Assembly: GCA_963788585.1 (NCBI GenBank)
Contig: CAWBHA010000002.1
Location: 1-64,000, forward strand
Source of the DNA: Bog-473 sp963788585
GTDB lineage: Bacteria > Actinomycetota > Acidimicrobiia > Acidimicrobiales > RAAP-2
Direction of reading: 5' to 3'
Length of the DNA: 64,000 nucleotides
Position numbers and translations under genes: made by a program. The notes beneath the pieces were generated by a model, which saw only the letters and a program-made list of their open reading frames with translations, did not search any database and was not told where the DNA came from. Positions 55,901 to 64,000 of this stretch are shown piece after piece; position 1 is the stretch's first letter, and every line of letters begins with the position of its first letter.

Positions 55901-56641
55901 CTAGGAGCTCCGGGCCTGGCCCACGGCGCACAGCAGGGCTCCGAGCGCGCCGATCACGACTACGATGAGGCCCCAGCCGACGCTGGCGTTCGCCTGCAAC
56001 GCGGTGATCGGCGCACCGTTGAAGGTGGGATGGGCCGGCGACTGCTGCGAAATCTTCTGCACGATGCGCACGAGGTCGTACACGGCGAAACCGGTCACCA
56101 CGACGGCGGTGAGCAGTGTCAGCGTCCTGAACACCGCATCGGCACTGACGGCGGCCATCAACACGAAAACGAGAACCAGGACGCCGCCGGCGAACGTGAT
56201 CCAGCCGTTGACACCGATCAAGTCCGAGATGCCACTGTTGGTCCCCGAGGCCGAGATGCTCAGGCTGGCAATCGACACGGTGACCCATGGCGTGAAGGAG
56301 CCGACGATCAGCATGACGCCGCTGATGAGCAGGCCGATCGTGCCGAACGTCACTGTCTGTTGCTGCCCGCGCCCCATGGGTGAGGCGGCGTACGGACGCG
56401 ACCCGAACCCCGGGTACGCGCCGGCGCCGGCGCCGGCGCCGGTAGCGGTGGTGGTGGCGGCGCCGGCCCCGGTTGGCATCCCCGGAACCGGTTCCGAGAC
56501 CCACTGCCCAGCGAGCCATCGCCGCTGGGCGATCCACCCCGTCCCGTCCCAGTACTTCTGGACGTTGGGTGCGACGCGGTCGGGGTACCAGCCCGGTTCT
56601 TTCTTCCCGGAGGCCCGGTCCTGCATGGACATGTCCGTCAC
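55901..56641 (-). CDS. DUF2510-type membrane protein
   Basis: 246 aa. The N-terminal KKEPGWYPDRVAPNVQKYWDGTGWIAQRRW is the DUF2510 domain (GWYxD...RYWDGxxW). A Gly/Ala/Thr linker follows, then four membrane helices, including GSFTPWVTVSIASLSISASG in the first loop. AVYDLVRIVQKIS before the last helix is shared with the partial gene at 2-157. Function unknown; family members often sit in the actinobacterial envelope. Convergent with cysM. Confidence 0.85.
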   Translation of the reverse strand: MTDMSMQDRASGKKEPGWYPDRVAPNVQKYWDGTGWIAQRRWLAGQWVSEPVPGMPTGAGAATTTATGAGAGAGAYPGFGSRPYAASPMGRGQQQTVTFGTIGLLISGVMLIVGSFTPWVTVSIASLSISASGTNSGISDLIGVNGWITFAGGVLVLVFVLMAAVSADAVFRTLTLLTAVVVTGFAVYDLVRIVQKISQQSPAHPTFNGAPITALQANASVGWGLIVVVIGALGALLCAVGQARSS

Positions 56642-56734
56642 GTTCCCACCCCGCTTCGCGTCCGCCTCGCGTGCTCTGTCAGGAACGATAGTGCAGGAAT
56701 CCGGCGCGGCGCGGAGATGTTGAGCATGTGTTGT

Positions 56735-57562
56735 TCACGTTGTGGCCAAACGCCGCATCGCCTTTGCATAGGCGCGGGGTGCCAGTGTGCGCGCGATCGG
56801 CGCAAGCAGGGGCAGTCGCGTCGCGTTGATGTCGACGACCGCCCCGCCCATGCGCTGCGCCGTGAGCGTCGCGACCTGTTGTGCGGTCCGGCGCACCATC
56901 CTCGGCGGCTGGGACCCGCCATCCTCGGCGCCGGAGAGACCCATGGCGGTCGGGACCCATCCCGGGTACAGCACGTGTACGTGGACGCCGCGGCCGGCCA
57001 TCTCGTGGGCCACCGATTCACTGAACGCCGAGAGGGCCGCCTTCGACGCCGCGTAGGCACCTTGCCTGGGTTCGGGTGCCCGCGCCGAGTCCGAGGACAC
57101 GTTCACCACGATGCCCCAGCCACGCTCGACCATCCCCGGGGCAACCGCGAGCGTGCCCGTCACCGCGGCGAAGAAGTTCACGTCGAACACCTCGCGCACC
57201 GTCGCGTCCTGGCCCCCCGGCACCGGGAACATCAGGTCGATGCCGGCGTTGTTGACGAGGATGTCCACCTTTCGGTGGTCGTGCGTGACCCGCGTCAGCG
57301 CGCGGCGGAAGCCGTCCGCATCGGCCACGTCGCACACGGCGGTGCCGCTGCCGGGCGTCCGTCGCTCGAGCTCGGCCGCGAGCTCGGCGAGCAGGTCCGC
57401 GCGCCGGGCCAGCCCCACCACGGTGGCGCCCCGCTCGGCCAGCGTCAGGGCGATGGCGCGGCCGATGCCCGACGACGCGCCGGTGACGACGGCGACCCGC
57501 CCGTCGAAGCGTTGCGGGATGTGCCGCCGGCTCGGCCTGGTTGCGGGTGCGGTTGCGTCCAC
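56735..57562 (-). CDS. Short-chain dehydrogenase/reductase
   Basis: 275 aa. Cofactor motif TGASSGIG (27-34), NNAG (104-107), catalytic Ser156/157, Tyr170 and Lys174 in YAASK. An Arg after the second beta strand (GLARRAD) favours NADP(H). The substrate is unknown. The N-terminal 15 residues are basic and probably disordered. No operon partner on the same strand within 90 nt except the DUF2510 gene downstream. Confidence 0.92.
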   Translation of the reverse strand: MDATAPATRPSRRHIPQRFDGRVAVVTGASSGIGRAIALTLAERGATVVGLARRADLLAELAAELERRTPGSGTAVCDVADADGFRRALTRVTHDHRKVDILVNNAGIDLMFPVPGGQDATVREVFDVNFFAAVTGTLAVAPGMVERGWGIVVNVSSDSARAPEPRQGAYAASKAALSAFSESVAHEMAGRGVHVHVLYPGWVPTAMGLSGAEDGGSQPPRMVRRTAQQVATLTAQRMGGAVVDINATRLPLLAPIARTLAPRAYAKAMRRLATT

Positions 57563-57851
57563 GTCGCAACCCTACGGTCGGTGGGACCGAGATGGCGTCG
57601 GTGCCTCCCACGACCCTCGAGCTCGAGAAAATCCCGTCGGTCTTGTCGTCGGGCAGCATCGTGCCGGGGGGTGCCGGCGGGCCCTCCGAAAAGTGCTCTG
57701 CCAGGAGAAATGTGACGCCGGGCTCAGCCTTCGGGCGTCGGCCACGGTGCCTGGTCCAGACAATCTCCTCGTTTCACGGTGCGCAGGACCTCTGCTCGGC
57801 TGGGAGAGTTTGGGGCGGGACGCGGCATGAGGTTCGAGGAGAGGGAGGTAC

Positions 57852-58112
57852 ATGACGACTCGACCTGTCATCGACCATGGGCGGTGTGAGGCCAAGCGCG
57901 AATGTGTGCGGGTGTGTCCGTACGACGTCTTCGAGGTGCGTCGCATGGCCAGCGAGGACTTCACAGCGCTCAACGTGCTCGGCAAGCTCCGCACCACGGC
58001 CCACCGAAGAATGACCGCCTACGCCGTGCGAGCGGATCAGTGCCGAGAATGCGGAAAGTGTGTCACCGGCTGCCCCGAAGGGGCGATCGAATTGGTCGAG
58101 CTTCCGTCCTGA
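57852..58112 (+). CDS. Small 4Fe-4S ferredoxin
   Basis: 86 aa, with GAGGGAGG upstream of ATG 57852. Second cluster motif CRECGKCVTGCPEGAI is canonical (CxxCxxCxxxCP). The first reads CEAKRECVRVCPYDVFEV: its second Cys position is replaced by Lys (CxxK...CxxxCP), so it probably holds a 3Fe-4S cluster or, like related proteins, a cluster with one different ligand. An insertion of about 25 residues separates the clusters, as in some actinobacterial ferredoxins. Electron carrier for an unknown partner. Confidence 0.87.
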   Translation: MTTRPVIDHGRCEAKRECVRVCPYDVFEVRRMASEDFTALNVLGKLRTTAHRRMTAYAVRADQCRECGKCVTGCPEGAIELVELPS

Positions 58113-58142
58113 GGACGGCCCGGCGATCGATCGCTCGCTCGA

Positions 58143-58613
58143 TCAGGCGATTGGGTCTGCTTCCATGCCCATCCGCTCCCGCATCCACCCGGCCAGGTCC
58201 GCGATCGCTGTCTCGGTGAGCGGCTCGGCGGCCAGAGCCAGAAATCGGGCTGCGGTGACCGCGCCCTCCTCGTCGCCCGGCGGTGGGTTCCAAGGATGGC
58301 CGTTGCGCTGGCAGAACTCGATGGTGGCCACGAGCGCCACCGGAGCGTTGCCGTCCTTGAGAGGATGGTTCTTGACGAGGTGCGCGCAGAGCACCGCTGC
58401 CTTGGTGGCGAAGTCGGGATAGAAGTCCTCGCCGCCGAAGCAGGCCATCGGTGCGTGGAGCGCGGAGTCGGCGAGGTGAAGGCTCGACTCCTCCGCGACG
58501 CGCTTCGCCGGTATCTCGAGGACGGCCTCGGCGATGAGGAGGAAGTCGGCCAGTTCGAGTGCACGCACGGTCTCCGCGCCGGCCTCTGTGCGCGGGGGAG
58601 TGTCGGGCGTCAT
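58143..58613 (-). CDS. Doc-like Fic-fold toxin
   Basis: 156 aa. Motif NHPLKDGNAPVALVATIEFCQRNG corresponds to the Fic motif HxFxDGNKRxA; His83 and Asp87-Gly-Asn89 are kept, but Phe is Leu and the K/R pair is Ala-Pro. Doc toxins phosphorylate EF-Tu. The changes at the phosphate-binding end could alter or weaken the activity. The start overlaps the stop of the small upstream gene (ATGA), a typical antitoxin-toxin junction. Confidence 0.8.
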   Translation of the reverse strand: MTPDTPPRTEAGAETVRALELADFLLIAEAVLEIPAKRVAEESSLHLADSALHAPMACFGGEDFYPDFATKAAVLCAHLVKNHPLKDGNAPVALVATIEFCQRNGHPWNPPPGDEEGAVTAARFLALAAEPLTETAIADLAGWMRERMGMEADPIA

Positions 58614-58825
58614 CGCTTCAGACGGTCGAGCGCGCGCTCGTTCTGGCGGATGGCCCCGGCCAGGCGCAGAAAGAAGGCGCGGTCGGCGCGCCGGCGCCTG
58701 ACCGCGGAATTGAGCGTCGGCCGGCCGCGCGGGCCGGTGCGCGGCTCAGTGAACGGACTGGCGGCCGGTTCGGCCGCCTCGCGGTGCGCTCTCGGCACTC
58801 TCGGCGCACTCGGGTCGCCATTCAC
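58610..58825 (-). CDS. Putative antitoxin partner of the Doc-like protein
   Basis: 71 aa from GTG 58825. Basic and mostly disordered N-terminus, then a helical basic C-terminal end (NSAVRRRRADRAFFLRLAGAIRQNERALDRLKR spans residues about 40-71). It is not a recognisable Phd. The 4-nt ATGA overlap with the Doc gene, the small size and the upstream position support an antitoxin role. Confidence 0.5.
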   Translation of the reverse strand: MNGDPSAPRVPRAHREAAEPAASPFTEPRTGPRGRPTLNSAVRRRRADRAFFLRLAGAIRQNERALDRLKR

Positions 58826-58904
58826 GGCTTCGATCCTATGGGGGCCCGGTCGTGGCCCCTCGCGGTTGGCTCGGGAGGTGAGCAGCGCCGCGGGCCCGCG
58901 AGGC

Positions 58905-59462
58905 TCAGCGACTCGCCAGCTCGCACAACTTCGTGACGGTGTTCCAGTTCCTCGTCGTGCTGAGCATGCCGAGGCGCCGTTCGAGGAAACTGCCGCTGTA
59001 CTTGGTCTCGGCGTAGCCGTCGGGCGTGTGCACGTAGACCTCCCTCCCGTCGACGACCAGCTCGTCGTGTCTGCTGGGGGGCAGATCCAGCGCCGCCAGC
59101 GTCTTCTTGGCTGGCGTCGCGGCCAGGAACGTGACGTGATGCCGTGCGGGGTCCGCCCCCGCCCTGGCATAGGGGCTTGCCGCGCCGATGCGGAGCAGCT
59201 CGGGCACGCTGCGCAGGATCACCGCGGGGGAGTCGCCGAAGTCGTCGGCCAAACGCTCCTCGATCGCCGCGGCGATCTTCGCCTCGCTCTTCGATCCGGT
59301 CGTGAACAAGACGTTGCCGGTCTGGATATAGGTCGTGACGTCGCCGTAGCCGAGTGACTCGAACGACGCGCGGAGCTCCTGCATGGCGATCCGTCCGTGA
59401 CCGGCGACATTGACGCTGCGGAGGAGGGCGGCGTAGCGGGGCACGGGCGCAAACCTACCCAC
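58905..59462 (-). CDS. DUF1697 family protein
   Basis: 185 aa. YAALLRSVNVAGHGRIAMQELRASFESLGYGDVTTYIQTGNVLF is the signature opening of DUF1697, and SGSFLERRLGMLSTTRNWNTVTKL the signature end. The biochemical role is unknown. Single gene, 33 nt downstream of the FAD oxidoreductase on the same strand and possibly co-transcribed with it. Confidence 0.93.
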   Translation of the reverse strand: MGRFAPVPRYAALLRSVNVAGHGRIAMQELRASFESLGYGDVTTYIQTGNVLFTTGSKSEAKIAAAIEERLADDFGDSPAVILRSVPELLRIGAASPYARAGADPARHHVTFLAATPAKKTLAALDLPPSRHDELVVDGREVYVHTPDGYAETKYSGSFLERRLGMLSTTRNWNTVTKLCELASR

Positions 59463-59495
59463 CAGGGATTGGCGCTCCGGCCCTCGGTGGGTGGG

Positions 59496-60677
59496 TCACG
59501 GTGCCGAGGGTGCCCGGTCGATCGCGAAGCGGCGCAGGTCGACCTCCGGCGGCGCACCCTCGGCGAGATCGGCGAGGAGGGTGCCGAGCAGCGGACCGAA
59601 CTTGAACCCGTGCCCGCTCGTCCCGCAACCGACCACGACGTGTCCCACCCTGTCGAGGATGAAATCGCTGTCGGCCGAGTTGTCGTAGATGCAACGTTCC
59701 GTGGCCACCGGTGTCGGGTCGAGGGAGGGGAGCAGGCGCCGGACAGCACCGGACAGCATGGCCAGCAGCGCAGGGTCGTCGTCGAAGCTGATGTCTTCTG
59801 TCCCAGCCGGCAGGGCTCCGGCGCGGTCCTCGTCGGTAGCCAGGATCGGGCGCCCCGGGGTGTGGTGGGAGACCTTGTAGATGGCGGGCGCGAGCGCGTC
59901 GCCGGCGGGGACGGGGAGGCCATAGAGCATGTCGTCGCCCCACTCGATGAAGACCGGTGGCAGCCTGCCGGCGGCCGAGGCGGGACGGAAGTAGGCCACC
60001 TGGGGGAGCGACGGGGGCGCGGCCACGCGTCGAGCGCGCTCGCCCGCGCTCGCTCCGAGCAGGGCCAGCGTGGCGGGACCGGCGCAGACGATGGCCACGT
60101 CGGCATCGAGGCTCTTCCCTCCGGCGACGGCCACCTCGATGCCGTCGGGCCGCTCGTGGAGGCCCGCGACCAGGGTCGCGGTACGGAGTCCGAAACGCCC
60201 GTCCTCGCGCAACGCGCGCAGGCAGGCGTCGGCGGCCAGCGACCCCGACGCCGGTTCGAAGAGCGCCGGCCCCGTGACGGCCACCTCGGGGAAGCGCCTG
60301 GCCGCCTCCTGTGACGAAAGCTGCTCGGCCGGGGCGCCTGCGGCTGCCAGCGACGCGGCGATCGCATCGAGCGCAGCGTCGTCGCCGAAGGACACCTGCC
60401 CGCACACGGAGAGGAGACGTCGCCCGGTCGCCGCCTCCAGATCGCGCCAGAGGGTGCGGGCCCGGACCGCCAGTTCCACGTGGCAGGCGTCCGGATAACC
60501 CAGTCGGAAGATGCGGGCGTCACCCTTGGAACCCGCGCGCGGGTGACCCACGGCGGTGGCGGCCTCGAGCACGGTCACCCGCCAGCCCCGGCGCGACAGC
60601 GCCCACGCGGCGGACAGGCCCAGCAGCCCGGCGCCGACCACGACGCAACGGCGCTCGTCGGGCACGGCGACGATCAT
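59496..60677 (-). CDS. FAD-dependent amine oxidase (sarcosine-oxidase/DAO type)
   Basis: 393 aa. FAD motif CVVVGAGLLGLSAAWALSRRGWRVTVLE at about 11-38. GSKGDARIFRLGY and the C-terminal VVGCGTSGHGFKFGPLLGTLLADL are hallmarks of monomeric sarcosine oxidase/N-methyl-tryptophan-oxidase relatives. These have covalent FAD through a Cys in the C-terminal half; ERCIYDNSADSDF has a Cys at the matching position. It oxidises a secondary amine; the substrate is unknown. Confidence 0.9.
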   Translation of the reverse strand: MIVAVPDERRCVVVGAGLLGLSAAWALSRRGWRVTVLEAATAVGHPRAGSKGDARIFRLGYPDACHVELAVRARTLWRDLEAATGRRLLSVCGQVSFGDDAALDAIAASLAAAGAPAEQLSSQEAARRFPEVAVTGPALFEPASGSLAADACLRALREDGRFGLRTATLVAGLHERPDGIEVAVAGGKSLDADVAIVCAGPATLALLGASAGERARRVAAPPSLPQVAYFRPASAAGRLPPVFIEWGDDMLYGLPVPAGDALAPAIYKVSHHTPGRPILATDEDRAGALPAGTEDISFDDDPALLAMLSGAVRRLLPSLDPTPVATERCIYDNSADSDFILDRVGHVVVGCGTSGHGFKFGPLLGTLLADLAEGAPPEVDLRRFAIDRAPSAP

Positions 60678-60753
60678 AGGAACGCGGCGTGATCAGCTAG
60701 ATCCGGTCGCTGGCCCGCCGTCCCGGCGGAGCGCAGCAGTACGCTCGACCGCA

Positions 60754-62808
60754 GTGACGAGCGGGACGGACGTGTCGACCTCCTCGCCCGACACCCCCGG
60801 AGTGCCAGACCCATTTGCCTCTCCGGCGGACGGCGGCGACACCGGGCAACCATCGGTCCCGCAGGCCCCCGAGGACTTGGCCGGGATGGGACCGGTCGTT
60901 CGTGCGCTGCGCACCGCCGGCTTCCACCTCTTGGTCCTTGCCGCGTTCACGGTCCCCGCCATTGTCCTGTGGTGGGACATCTGGACGGGACATCCCTCGG
61001 CGTCACTGACCTGCGGGTGCGGCGACCCGGCCCAAGAGGTCTGGTTCATGGCATGGCCGGCCTCGGCCATGGCGCACCTGCACAGCCTCTTCTTCTCCGG
61101 AGCGGTCAACGTGCCCGACGGAGCCAACCTGCTCTCCAACACCTCGGGAACGCTCGCTGGCGTGGTACTGGCCCCGGTCACGTGGGCCTTCGGACCGATC
61201 GTCGCCACCAACGTCGCGCTGACGCTCGCCCCCGGGCTGAGCGCGTGGGGCTGTTTCGCCGCCGTGCGTCCCCTCGTCTCCTGGAAGGCCGGCGCCATCC
61301 CCGCCGCGCTCGTCTACGGCTACTCGGCCGCCATCGTGTCGTCGCTGGCGTTCGGCCACGTCTCCGTCACGGTCCTCGTCTTCCCACCGCTCCTCTTCAC
61401 GACGCTGCACGAGATCGTGATCCGTCAGGAGCACGATGCGCGCCGCGACGGGATCGTCCTCGCCGCGTTGCTCGTGGCGCAGTTCCTCGTCTCGCCCGAG
61501 GTGTTCGCGATGTGCCTCATCTTCGCCGCCGTGGGACTGGTGGCCGTCGTGCTGGTCGGATGGCGCCAGGTGCGGCTCCGGGCGGCCCACGCGTTGCCCG
61601 CGTTGGCGCTGGGCGGCGGCATCACGGTGCTGGTCCTCGCCTATCCGGTCTGGTTCGGCCTGGCCGGGCCGCAGGCGGTGACGGGGGTGTTGTTCTCCCT
61701 CGCGCCGCTCGCCGGTGTTCCGCTGTCGGGCCTCCTCGCGCCGGGCATGTACAACGCGCCCGTCAACGCGTACGTGCGCTTCGGCGGCTATCTAGGACGC
61801 AACGGGCCACCGCCCGACTATCTCGGTGCCGGAACCGCGTTGGCCACCGTCGGTGCGGTCCTGGTCGGGCGTCGCCGCCCCCTGACGTGGCTCCTCGTGT
61901 TCCTGGCCCTGGTCAGCTTGGTTCTCGCCCTCGGCTCGCGGATCACGGGCGGTCCGGAGTGGGCGCTGCACGTCTGGTTGCCCTGGCAAGCCCTTCGGCA
62001 TCTCCCGCTCTTCCAGGAGATCCTGCCCGACCAGTTCGCACCGTTCCTGCCCCTGTTCGTCGCCTTCCTTCTCGCGGTGGGTCTCGATGCCCTCTTCGTC
62101 ACGCCCTGGCAGCCCAGGTCGTGGTCATGGTCGTGGCCGGCGACGCATCGGCACGCGGTCACCGGCGCGGCCACCGCAGTCGTGGCGGCGCTCGCGCTGG
62201 TGCCGGTCTTCGTGCCCTTCGACGTGCCCTTCAAGGTGGTGCCGGTTCGCGTGCCCCCCTACTTCCGAGAGGTCGCGCCTCGGCTTTCCTCCGGGACGGT
62301 GCTGCTCACGGTTCCCTTTGCCGTGTCGGGCTCGACGCAGCCGATGCTGTGGCAGGCGACCGAGGGTATGTCCTTCCGCCTGGCCGGCGCCGCACTCAAG
62401 ACACCGAATGCCACCGGGGGACCGGTGGGTGCGGGGACCCCTGGTTCGGCCTGGCGGATCCTGACCGACCTGACCGTGGCGGGCGCCGACGAACCGACCG
62501 GGACGCCGGCCCAGGTGGCCAGGGTCCGCCGGGCGTTGCGGGAGTGGCACGTGGGACGGGTGGTGATCGCCGGCCCCAGCAGAGACCCCGTCTATGCGTC
62601 CGGCTTCTTCACCAAGGTGCTCGGTGTCGCGCCGAGCTTCGGGCACGGTGCCTGGGTGTGGATCGTGCAACCCGGAGGACCATCGGCTGCGCCGGCCCTG
62701 GGCCCCAACCTCTCCGCGTGCCGCGCTGCCGCGGCGACACCGAACCTGCGTGACAAGCCGCTCGCCATGTCGCAGTGTGTCCTCTTCGCCGCGGGCCGCA
62801 GCGCGTGA
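60754..62808 (+). CDS. Large polytopic membrane protein, GT-C/YfhO-like
   Basis: 684 aa from GTG 60754, with a 45-residue hydrophilic N-terminus. About eleven to twelve membrane helices run up to residue 520, followed by a C-terminal extracytoplasmic domain (VRVPPYFREVAPRLSSGTVLLTVPF). The large first loop contains DPAQEVWFMAWPASAMAHLHSLFFSG with an early Asp, the layout of actinobacterial GT-C-fold glycosyltransferase-like proteins. Sugar donor and acceptor are unknown. Divergent from the amine oxidase. Confidence 0.7.
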   Translation: MTSGTDVSTSSPDTPGVPDPFASPADGGDTGQPSVPQAPEDLAGMGPVVRALRTAGFHLLVLAAFTVPAIVLWWDIWTGHPSASLTCGCGDPAQEVWFMAWPASAMAHLHSLFFSGAVNVPDGANLLSNTSGTLAGVVLAPVTWAFGPIVATNVALTLAPGLSAWGCFAAVRPLVSWKAGAIPAALVYGYSAAIVSSLAFGHVSVTVLVFPPLLFTTLHEIVIRQEHDARRDGIVLAALLVAQFLVSPEVFAMCLIFAAVGLVAVVLVGWRQVRLRAAHALPALALGGGITVLVLAYPVWFGLAGPQAVTGVLFSLAPLAGVPLSGLLAPGMYNAPVNAYVRFGGYLGRNGPPPDYLGAGTALATVGAVLVGRRRPLTWLLVFLALVSLVLALGSRITGGPEWALHVWLPWQALRHLPLFQEILPDQFAPFLPLFVAFLLAVGLDALFVTPWQPRSWSWSWPATHRHAVTGAATAVVAALALVPVFVPFDVPFKVVPVRVPPYFREVAPRLSSGTVLLTVPFAVSGSTQPMLWQATEGMSFRLAGAALKTPNATGGPVGAGTPGSAWRILTDLTVAGADEPTGTPAQVARVRRALREWHVGRVVIAGPSRDPVYASGFFTKVLGVAPSFGHGAWVWIVQPGGPSAAPALGPNLSACRAAAATPNLRDKPLAMSQCVLFAAGRSA

Positions 62809-62825
62809 GCCCGGTCGACCCGCCG

Positions 62826-62837
62826 TAGGCTTGGAGC
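62826..62837 (+). promoter_or_regulatory. Leaderless-type -10 box before the VOC gene
   Basis: TAGGCT at 62826-62831 with 6 nt to the GTG at 62838; no Shine-Dalgarno sequence. Confidence 0.45.
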
Positions 62838-63272
62838 GTGCAGCCGATCCTCCATCTCTCCATCCCCGTGCGGGAGATGGACGAGGCGAGGGACTTCTAC
62901 GTGCACACGCTCGGCTGTCAGGCGGCGCGCCGGCGGGCCGACTTCACCGACATCTGGTTCTACGGGATGCAGGTCACGCTGCAGGATCGTCCGGACGAAG
63001 CGGTCTCCGCACCGGCCCGGGGCTCGCGGCACTTCGGCGTCACCCTGGCGCGGGACGAATTCGACGCCGTGATCGACCGCCTCGGGAGTCGTGGCGCCAC
63101 CTGGATCTCTCCGGTCTCGACCGACGACGAGGGCTTGGTCACCGAGCAGACCAAGGCGAAGATCGCTGATCCCAGCGGCAATGTCATCGAGCTCAAGACG
63201 TATCGCGACGTCGACGCGGCGCTCGAAATCTCTGCGCACTCGTACCCGGAGACCGTCGCCCGCGGCAACTGA
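62838..63272 (+). CDS. VOC (glyoxalase/bleomycin-resistance-like) superfamily protein
   Basis: 144 aa from GTG 62838. One full VOC domain with ILHLSIPVREMDEARDFYVHTLGC at the start and KIADPSGNVIELKTY at the end, with His and Glu in the usual metal positions. Members include dioxygenases, isomerases and binding proteins; the role here is unknown. It lies 61 nt before rph on the same strand. Confidence 0.87.
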   Translation: MQPILHLSIPVREMDEARDFYVHTLGCQAARRRADFTDIWFYGMQVTLQDRPDEAVSAPARGSRHFGVTLARDEFDAVIDRLGSRGATWISPVSTDDEGLVTEQTKAKIADPSGNVIELKTYRDVDAALEISAHSYPETVARGN

Positions 63273-63333
63273 AGTCGCCTACGGTGTCGGCCGAGGCCGA
63301 GGTCCAGGCCGAGAGGAACGGGGAAGGAGCGCA

Positions 63334-64000
63334 ATGGGTGGAAGCGATGCGAGCGGGGATCCCCGGGCCGCACGTCAGGACGGCCGTGCCATCGACCAGC
63401 TGCGGCCGGTCAGCTTCGAGCGGGACTACACCGTCATGGCGCCGGGCTCGGTGCTGGTGACGTTCGGACAAACCAAGGTGCTGTGCACCGCCTCGGTGGA
63501 GGAGCGCGTTCCGCCCTGGATGCGAGGCACCGGCCGCGGTTGGGTCACCGCCGAGTACTCGATGCTGCCGGGCTCCACGCCCGAGCGCGCCTCGCGCGAG
63601 GCGGCCAAAGGCAAGCAGTCGGGGCGGACCCAGGAGATCCAGCGGCTCATCGCGCGCTCGCTGCGTGCGGTGTGCGACCTCGTGACCCTGGGCGAGGTTC
63701 AGATCACGGTCGATTGCGACGCTCTCCAGGCCGACGGGGGCACCCGCACCGCATCCATCTGCGGCGCGTACGTCGCGTTGCACGATGCCTGCACGCGCTT
63801 GGTCGACGCAGGCACCATCGGCACGCACCCGCTGACCGACTCGGTGGCCGCGGTCTCCGTCGGCATCATCGACGGCGTGCCCATGCTCGACCTGCCCTAC
63901 GCCGAGGACTCTCGGGCCGAGGTCGACATGAACGTCGTCATGACGGGCGCCGGGCGCTTCGTCGAGGTGCAAGGAACGGCAGAGGGGATGGCCTTCACCC
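63334..64000 (+). CDS. rph: Ribonuclease PH (partial, cut by window end)
   Basis: 222 codons are inside the window. ATG 63334 follows GGAAGGAG. DQLRPVSFERDYTVMAPGSVLVTFGQTKVLCTASVEE, GRGWVTAEYSMLPGST and RSLRAVCDLVTLGEVQITVDCDALQADGGTRTASICGAYVAL are RNase PH landmarks with the phosphate-binding Arg residues (GGTRTA). The enzyme trims tRNA 3' ends by phosphorolysis. In mycobacteria rph also lies a few genes from mec-cysO-cysM. Confidence 0.96.
   Translation, partial: MGGSDASGDPRAARQDGRAIDQLRPVSFERDYTVMAPGSVLVTFGQTKVLCTASVEERVPPWMRGTGRGWVTAEYSMLPGSTPERASREAAKGKQSGRTQEIQRLIARSLRAVCDLVTLGEVQITVDCDALQADGGTRTASICGAYVALHDACTRLVDAGTIGTHPLTDSVAAVSVGIIDGVPMLDLPYAEDSRAEVDMNVVMTGAGRFVEVQGTAEGMAFT

Overview
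The window is high-GC DNA from an actinobacterium, most plausibly of the Acidimicrobiia or a relative. This is inferred from the mec-cysO-cysM cysteine cluster next to smpB, WhiB-type iron-sulfur regulators, luciferase-like (LLM) flavin/F420-type oxidoreductases, a mycothiol-isomerase-like DinB protein, and several genes that begin 6-8 nt after a TANNNT -10 box, a sign of leaderless transcription. No tRNA, rRNA or CRISPR array was found. The only stable RNA gene is ssrA (tmRNA).

Layout. 1-6.2 kb: end of a small membrane protein, a trypsin-like/PDZ membrane protease (HtrA type), an amidohydrolase + TauD-type dioxygenase pair, a DinB-fold protein and a PIG-V-like membrane mannosyltransferase. 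6.8-18.3 kb: a catabolic block with a secreted glycosidase-like protein, zinc alcohol dehydrogenase, PhyH dioxygenase, LysR regulator, CaiB-type CoA transferase, esterase, enoyl-CoA hydratase, DapB-like dehydrogenase, AAC(6')-like acetyltransferase and LLM oxidoreductase. Five of these reading frames are broken by single-base shifts, always in the same direction. 18.4-32 kb: 1-Cys peroxiredoxin, DEAD-box helicase, fatty-acid desaturase facing a Crp-type regulator, small unknown proteins, SRPBCC, epoxide-hydrolase-like and flavin split-barrel proteins, a polyprenyl diphosphate synthase and a PAP2 phosphatase.

32-53 kb is accessory DNA: a NiCoT nickel/cobalt permease divergent from a Fur-family regulator, a PadR regulator with a membrane partner, two related Ig-like surface proteins, a second LLM oxidoreductase, an acyltransferase-3/SGNH membrane protein, a pair of CelD/BioF2-type acyltransferases with a JmjC/cupin protein, and many remnants (HNH endonucleases, IS110, IS30 inside an IS481-like element, WhiB fragments, a TPR regulator fragment). 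Copies of the 3' end of ssrA occur in the same orientation at about 32.0, 43.5 and 51.0 kb. The intact ssrA at 53.03-53.38 kb closes the series, which suggests islands added one after another at the tmRNA gene. No integrase was recognised.

53-64 kb is intact housekeeping DNA: ssrA-smpB (trans-translation), mec-cysO-cysM (sulfur-carrier-dependent cysteine synthesis), a DUF2510-like membrane protein paralogous to the one at the left edge, an SDR, a ferredoxin, a Doc-like toxin with a possible small antitoxin, DUF1697, an FAD amine oxidase, a large membrane protein, a VOC protein and the start of rph (RNase PH).
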